Below are positions 60,589-64,000 of a DNA stretch of 64,000 nt, piece after piece. The notes beneath the pieces were generated by a model. That model did not search any database and was not told the DNA's origin. It saw only the letters and a program-made list of their open reading frames with translations. Every line of letters starts with the position of its first letter. The stretch's first letter is position 1. Made by a program: the position numbers and the translations under genes. Origin of the DNA: JAGQIB01 sp041393395 (GTDB lineage: Bacteria > ARS69); contig JAWKKG010000003.1 in NCBI GenBank assembly GCA_041393395.1, positions 806,001 through 870,000 of the forward strand, given 5' to 3'.

Positions 60589-61244
60589 GCACCGGCTCGA
60601 GCGTGATCGTGCCCGGGCCGACCCGGGAGCCCGGTTCGCTGAAGCTCGTCGCCACTCTGGTCGTGGCCGGCGTGCTGTCCGGCGCCGGGCTCGTGGCGAC
60701 GTACGATGCCACGTTGCCGATCGTGCAGGCGAACCAGGCGCGCGCGCTCCGCGAGGCGGTGTTCCTGGTGGTGCCCGGATCCACGAAGCTCGAACCGTTC
60801 GCGTGGCAGGGCGACCGACTCGTGGCGGCGGCGGAGCCGGGGACGAACGCGAGCGGCGCGCCGCCGGCCGAGGTGTTCGCTGCCCGCGACGACGCCGGCA
60901 CGCTGCTCGGCTACGCGATTCCCGCGGACGGCGCGGGGTTCCAGGACACGATTCGCCTGCTCGTGGGCTACGAGCCCGCGGGGCGACGGATCGTGGGGGT
61001 CAAGGTCCTCGAGAGCCGCGAGACTCCCGGCCTCGGCGACAAGATCGCGAAGGACGCCCAGTTCGCGGCGAACTTCGAGGCGCTCGCGATCGATCCGGAG
61101 GTCGTGCTCGTGAAGCGCGGAGAGAAGACCGCGCCGAATCAGGTCGACGCCATCACCGGGGCGACGATCTCCTCGCGCGCCGTGGTGAAGATCCTCGACG
61201 CCGTGGCGCGCACCTGGGCGTCGCGCCTGGAGAGTGCGTCTTGA
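60585..61244 (+). CDS. rnfG: Rnf complex subunit G (periplasmic FMN subunit)
   Basis: This 219-residue subunit has one N-terminal helix (LKLVATLVVAGVLSGAGLVA) and a periplasmic FMN-binding domain. The flavinylation motif DAITGATISSRAVV near the C-terminus contains the threonine that takes covalent FMN from the ApbE transferase; no apbE gene is in this window. ESRETPGLGDKIAKDAQF is the other strong family block. The ATG overlaps the rnfD stop, and the 3' end overlaps rnfE by TTGA. Confidence 0.94.
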   Translation: MSTGSSVIVPGPTREPGSLKLVATLVVAGVLSGAGLVATYDATLPIVQANQARALREAVFLVVPGSTKLEPFAWQGDRLVAAAEPGTNASGAPPAEVFAARDDAGTLLGYAIPADGAGFQDTIRLLVGYEPAGRRIVGVKVLESRETPGLGDKIAKDAQFAANFEALAIDPEVVLVKRGEKTAPNQVDAITGATISSRAVVKILDAVARTWASRLESAS

Positions 61245-61897
61245 AGGCGCGTGAGCTCTCGGTACGGGAGGAGCTCCTCAAGGGGCTGTGGCGCGAGAAT
61301 CCCGTTCTCGTGCAGGTGCTCGGGATGTGTCCGTCCCTCGCAGTCACGAACACGGCACCGAACGCGCTCGCGATGGGCGTCGCGACGTTCTTCGTCCTCG
61401 TGGGTTCGAGCTTCCTGGTCTCCAGCCTGCGGAAGGTGATCCCGAAGCCGGTCCGCATCTCCACGTACATCGTGATCATCGCGACGTTCGTGACGATCGC
61501 GGATCTCCTCCTGCAGGCGTTCGTGCCGGACATCCACAAGGAGCTCGGCGCGTTCATCTCGCTCATCGTCGTGAACTGCGTGATTCTCGGCCGGCAGGAG
61601 GCATTCGCGTCGCGGCACGGAATCCGTCTCGCGGTCGCGGATGCGGTGGGGATGGGTGCCGGATTCACGTTCGCGCTGTTCCTGCTCGGCGCCACGCGGG
61701 AGATCCTCGGCAACGGCACGCTGTTCGGCGTGTCGCTGTTCGGACCGAACTTCGAGCCCTGGGTCGTGATGATCCTGCCGCCCGGCGGTTTCCTCATGCT
61801 GGGTGCGATCCTGCTCGTGTTCGGGGCCTGGAAGGCGCGCGCGGCGGCGCGAGCGAAGGCTGCCGCGGCCGAGCCCCTGCGAAAGGCGGCGGCATGA
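61241..61897 (+). CDS. rnfE: Rnf complex subunit E (membrane)
   Basis: This is a 218-residue, six-helix membrane subunit. The TTG start overlaps the rnfG stop (TTGA) and gives the expected N-terminus before LLKGLWRENPVLVQVLGMCP; no ATG is available in the right place. The cysteines in GMCPSLAV and VVNCVILGRQ match those that, with the RnfA pair, hold the membrane-embedded iron-sulfur cluster. GMGAGFTFALFLLGATREIL and NFEPWVVMILPPGGF are typical. It ends in an Ala/Lys tail. Confidence 0.95.
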   Translation: MKARELSVREELLKGLWRENPVLVQVLGMCPSLAVTNTAPNALAMGVATFFVLVGSSFLVSSLRKVIPKPVRISTYIVIIATFVTIADLLLQAFVPDIHKELGAFISLIVVNCVILGRQEAFASRHGIRLAVADAVGMGAGFTFALFLLGATREILGNGTLFGVSLFGPNFEPWVVMILPPGGFLMLGAILLVFGAWKARAAARAKAAAAEPLRKAAA

Positions 61898-62475
61898 GCG
61901 GCCATCTCCTCTGGATCTTCCTCGGCGCGATGGTGGTGAACAACTTCACGCTGTCGTACTTCCTCGGACTGTGTCCCTTCTTCGGTGTCTCGGGGCGTCT
62001 CGATACGGCGTTCCGTCTCGGGCTCGCGAACATCTTCGTCCTGGTGATCACGTCGGCGTGCGCCTGGGCGCTCGACCGGTTCATCCTCCCGTACGCGCCG
62101 TACCTCAAGCTGATCAGCTTCATCCTCGTGATCGCGAGCGTGGTGCAGTTCGTGGAGATGGCGATCAAGAAGCTCTCGCCCGCGCTGTTCCGCGCGCTCG
62201 GGATCTTCCTGCCGCTCATCACCACGAACTGCGCGATCCTCGGTCTCGCCCTGTTCCAGACGAACCGGGGCTACGGGTTCCTCGAGGGAATCGTGTTCGC
62301 GATCGGCGCCGGCGCCGGCCTGACGCTCGCGCTGGTTCTGATGGCCGGTATCCGGGTCGAGGTGGAGCTGTCGGACGTTCCGGCCGCGGCGCGCGGCACC
62401 GCGATCCAGCTCCTCATCGCGGGAATCCTGTCGCTCGCGTTCATGGGCTTCGCCGGCCTGCTCGGAGCGGGCTAG
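61894..62475 (+). CDS. rnfA: Rnf complex subunit A (membrane)
   Basis: This 193-residue, six-helix membrane subunit pairs with RnfE in inverted topology. Family blocks are NNFTLSYFLGLCPFFGVS, EMAIKKLSPALFRALGIFLP and LITTNCAILGLALFQ; the two cysteines shown belong to the RnfA/RnfE iron-sulfur site. The ATG overlaps the rnfE stop (ATGA). The next small gene begins two bases after its stop. Confidence 0.96.
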   Translation: MSGHLLWIFLGAMVVNNFTLSYFLGLCPFFGVSGRLDTAFRLGLANIFVLVITSACAWALDRFILPYAPYLKLISFILVIASVVQFVEMAIKKLSPALFRALGIFLPLITTNCAILGLALFQTNRGYGFLEGIVFAIGAGAGLTLALVLMAGIRVEVELSDVPAAARGTAIQLLIAGILSLAFMGFAGLLGAG

Positions 62476-62477
62476 TC

Positions 62478-62648
62478 ATGTGGGCGGACGTCGGCGTGGT
62501 GCTGGGCCTCGGCGTGGCCACCGGGATCTGGGGCTGGCTTCGCCTCCGGGCGGCGGGGAAGCCCGTCTCGACGACGGGTTCCTCCGGCTGCGGCTGCTCG
62601 CGGGTCACGTCCGGGGGGGCTCCCGAGGAGCGCTGCAACCGACAGTAG
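62478..62648 (+). CDS. Small Cys-tailed membrane protein at the end of the Rnf operon
   Basis: This 56-residue protein starts two bases after rnfA. It has one membrane helix (VGVVLGLGVATGIWGWLRL), a short basic stretch and a soluble tail with SGCGCSR and a later cysteine near the C-terminus. It resembles the FeoB-associated Cys-rich membrane-protein type in layout (helix plus GCGC tail). Being the last member of the operon, it may help deliver iron or an iron-sulfur cluster to Rnf, or be a minor subunit. GGAG lies about ten bases upstream. It is short, so confidence is moderate. Confidence 0.65.
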   Translation: MWADVGVVLGLGVATGIWGWLRLRAAGKPVSTTGSSGCGCSRVTSGGAPEERCNRQ

Positions 62649-62762
62649 GTTTTCCTCACAGACAGCCAGGGCCTCTTCCCGCGGCTGGTTGCCGTGGGGT
62701 ATCCTCGCCGCGATGCGCCTGCGGTCGGCGGTCGGTCCTCTTCCTCCGCGACCCCGGGATCC

Positions 62763-62772
62763 GCTAGAATCC
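62763..62772 (+). promoter_or_regulatory. GCTAGAATCC -10-like element before the last gene
   Basis: This is identical in all ten bases to the element at 6421-6430. TAGAAT ends 46 bases before the ATG at 62817, giving a leader of roughly 40 bases that includes a GGAG site. Confidence 0.5.
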
Positions 62773-62816
62773 GCGTCTGCTGCCCCTTCACCCGGAGCCC
62801 CCCGGAGCCGTTCTCC

Positions 62817-64000
62817 ATGCTGCATTTCGCGCGCCTGCCGCGCCGCACCTCACTCCTCCGGAGCCGGTCGACGCTCGCCTGGAGCCGAACCGCGCTGGCG
62901 GCCCTGGGCCTGCTTCTCGTCGCGGGCACCGTCCACGCCCAGTCGGTCTGGATCGGCTTCGACAAGATCCTGCGCGTGAACGGTCAGCGGTTCTTCCCCG
63001 TAGGTCTCCTCGATCTCGGAATCGAGCAGTACCCGGACGACTGGAACGACCGCATTCGCCAGTCGGGCGCGAACACGGTGTGGGATCTCGGATTCGCCTA
63101 CTCGGAGTCGCTCGCGACGTGCGCTGCCATCCGCGACTCCGCGCTCGCGACCGGCTACTACGTCGTCACCGGCTCGCCGGATACGTGGAACTGGGACAAC
63201 CCGAACACGCCGGAGTTCGAGGTCGACAATCCGATGTACGAGAACGGCCTGCTCGAGAATCTCGATCAGTGCTTCCCGTGGAACACGCGTCACCTCGGGT
63301 ACGCGAACCGCGACGAGCCCGTGTGGACCATCTCTCGCGGCCAGGTCGGCGACATCGACAGCCTGCACGTCCTCGAGACGTTCGAGCAGCTGCACGACGT
63401 CGACGGCGCTCGACCGGTCGTGATGAACTTCGCGCCGGCGCACCTGTCGAAGGATCTGCAGACCTGGAAGAACGACGTCTCGGGCTACATTCCCGCGACG
63501 GACATCGTGCTCTTCGCGAGCTATCCGTACCCCGCCGGTCCCGGAACCTGCTCGGACTTCAACGTCCTCGGGTGGCCGGAGTGCAAGATGGATCGACTGC
63601 CGATCGCCGCCGACATCTTCCTGAACGAGTTGAACGAACCGGGACAACCGCTCTGGATGATCGTGCAGGCCCACAAGTCGATTCCGCTGAAGGAGTCGCG
63701 CTGGGAGGCGACGCAGTCGATCATCCACGGGGCGACGGGACTGCTGTGGGCCGGCTGGACCTGGTACCACGAGCTCGGCAGCGGCGCCGATAACTGGGAC
63801 GTCACGCGGCAGGTGATCTCCGAGTTCGCGTCGATCGCGCCGAGCCTGGCGCAACCGAAGCTGGACGGCGTCTCCGACAACCAGGCCGACGTGGATACGT
63901 TCGGGCGGAAGGACGTGGAGGAGGAGGGGCTCGTGTTCGCCGCAAGCCGCAACGGCTACTCCGGTCCCGCCACCATCCACGTGCCCGGCAACCTCGACGC
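62817..64000 (+). CDS. Secreted protein, possibly glycoside-hydrolase-like (3' end outside window)
   Basis: About 394 codons are visible and the frame is open at the window end. A signal peptide is clear (ALAALGLLLVAGTVHA, cleavage near residue 42). The mature start, WIGFDKILRVNGQRFFPVGL, resembles the first strand of secreted TIM-barrel glycosidase-like proteins, and later WAGWTWYHELG and FASYPYPAGPG fit such a barrel. I cannot assign a family. GGAG lies nine bases before the ATG. Given the other secreted proteins here, a FlgD-like C-terminal domain may lie beyond the window. Confidence 0.6.
   Translation, partial: MLHFARLPRRTSLLRSRSTLAWSRTALAALGLLLVAGTVHAQSVWIGFDKILRVNGQRFFPVGLLDLGIEQYPDDWNDRIRQSGANTVWDLGFAYSESLATCAAIRDSALATGYYVVTGSPDTWNWDNPNTPEFEVDNPMYENGLLENLDQCFPWNTRHLGYANRDEPVWTISRGQVGDIDSLHVLETFEQLHDVDGARPVVMNFAPAHLSKDLQTWKNDVSGYIPATDIVLFASYPYPAGPGTCSDFNVLGWPECKMDRLPIAADIFLNELNEPGQPLWMIVQAHKSIPLKESRWEATQSIIHGATGLLWAGWTWYHELGSGADNWDVTRQVISEFASIAPSLAQPKLDGVSDNQADVDTFGRKDVEEEGLVFAASRNGYSGPATIHVPGNLD

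Noticed and set aside
62713..62979. Short plus-strand frame starting seven bases after a TATCCT element
   Set aside because: It runs out of frame through the signal peptide of the secreted protein at 62817, has no ribosome site and has Arg/Ser/Pro-rich shadow composition. The nearby TATCCT may still be functional.

Overview
The window is about 64 kb of very GC-rich chromosomal DNA. It is densely packed with genes on both strands, with no mobile element, CRISPR array, rRNA or tRNA that I can see. Many gene pairs overlap by four bases (ATGA, GTGA, TTGA, CTGA). Several genes have convincing non-ATG starts supported by Shine-Dalgarno sites. Two secreted metalloproteases end in FlgD/type-IX-like C-terminal domains, a TonB-dependent receptor and other outer-membrane proteins are present, and there is a full Rnf complex. 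This suggests a Gram-negative member of the FCB-related lineages, such as Candidatus Eisenbacteria or Krumholzibacteriota. The phylum is an inference from domain style and base composition; no marker gene was available.

Layout. 1-6.4 kb: two divergent GNAT acetyltransferases (ArsN2-like, partial, and Eis-like), then a RamB/ScfR-type regulator divergent from the glyoxylate-shunt pair aceB-aceA. 6.4-9.4 kb: a degenerate spermidine-synthase-like membrane protein, a CPBP-like membrane protein and a TIGR01777 epimerase. 9.6-17.7 kb: a zinc-ribbon Ser/Thr kinase with a large membrane domain, facing an acs / FHA-GAF-PP2C / sulfatase-like lipoprotein operon. 17.8-20.4 kb: an outer-membrane beta-barrel and a secreted Cys/Ala-rich HMA protein. 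20.9-31.2 kb: a three-subunit molybdenum hydroxylase of the 4-hydroxybenzoyl-CoA reductase type, then a parvulin-like lipoprotein, an alkaline-phosphatase-superfamily enzyme and an M16 peptidase. 31.2-47.9 kb: secreted metzincin, lipoprotein, DapB-like dehydrogenase, two UDG-superfamily proteins, TonB receptor, aldo/keto reductase, RNA methyltransferase, LOG protein, beta-CASP nuclease, SprA-like protein, DUF188 protein and a fungalysin.

48.2-62.6 kb holds the most interesting block, an apparently single operon. It runs: hemerythrin-like protein, korA, korB, an 839-residue protein, rnfB, a 1122-residue protein, rnfC, rnfD, rnfG, rnfE, rnfA, and a 56-residue Cys-tailed membrane protein. The two large proteins look like the halves of a giant pyruvate:ferredoxin oxidoreductase whose thiamine-pyrophosphate motifs are gone while iron-sulfur clusters remain. 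My inference is that 2-oxoglutarate oxidation by KorAB is wired to Rnf through these repurposed subunits. The window closes inside a secreted protein of unknown, possibly glycosidase-like, function.

Together the genes describe acetate and aromatic-acid-type carbon use (acs, glyoxylate shunt, molybdenum hydroxylase), ferredoxin-linked energy conservation, and a protein-secreting outer membrane. Recurrent GCTAGANT elements mark several gene starts, some so close to the start codon that leaderless transcripts are likely.
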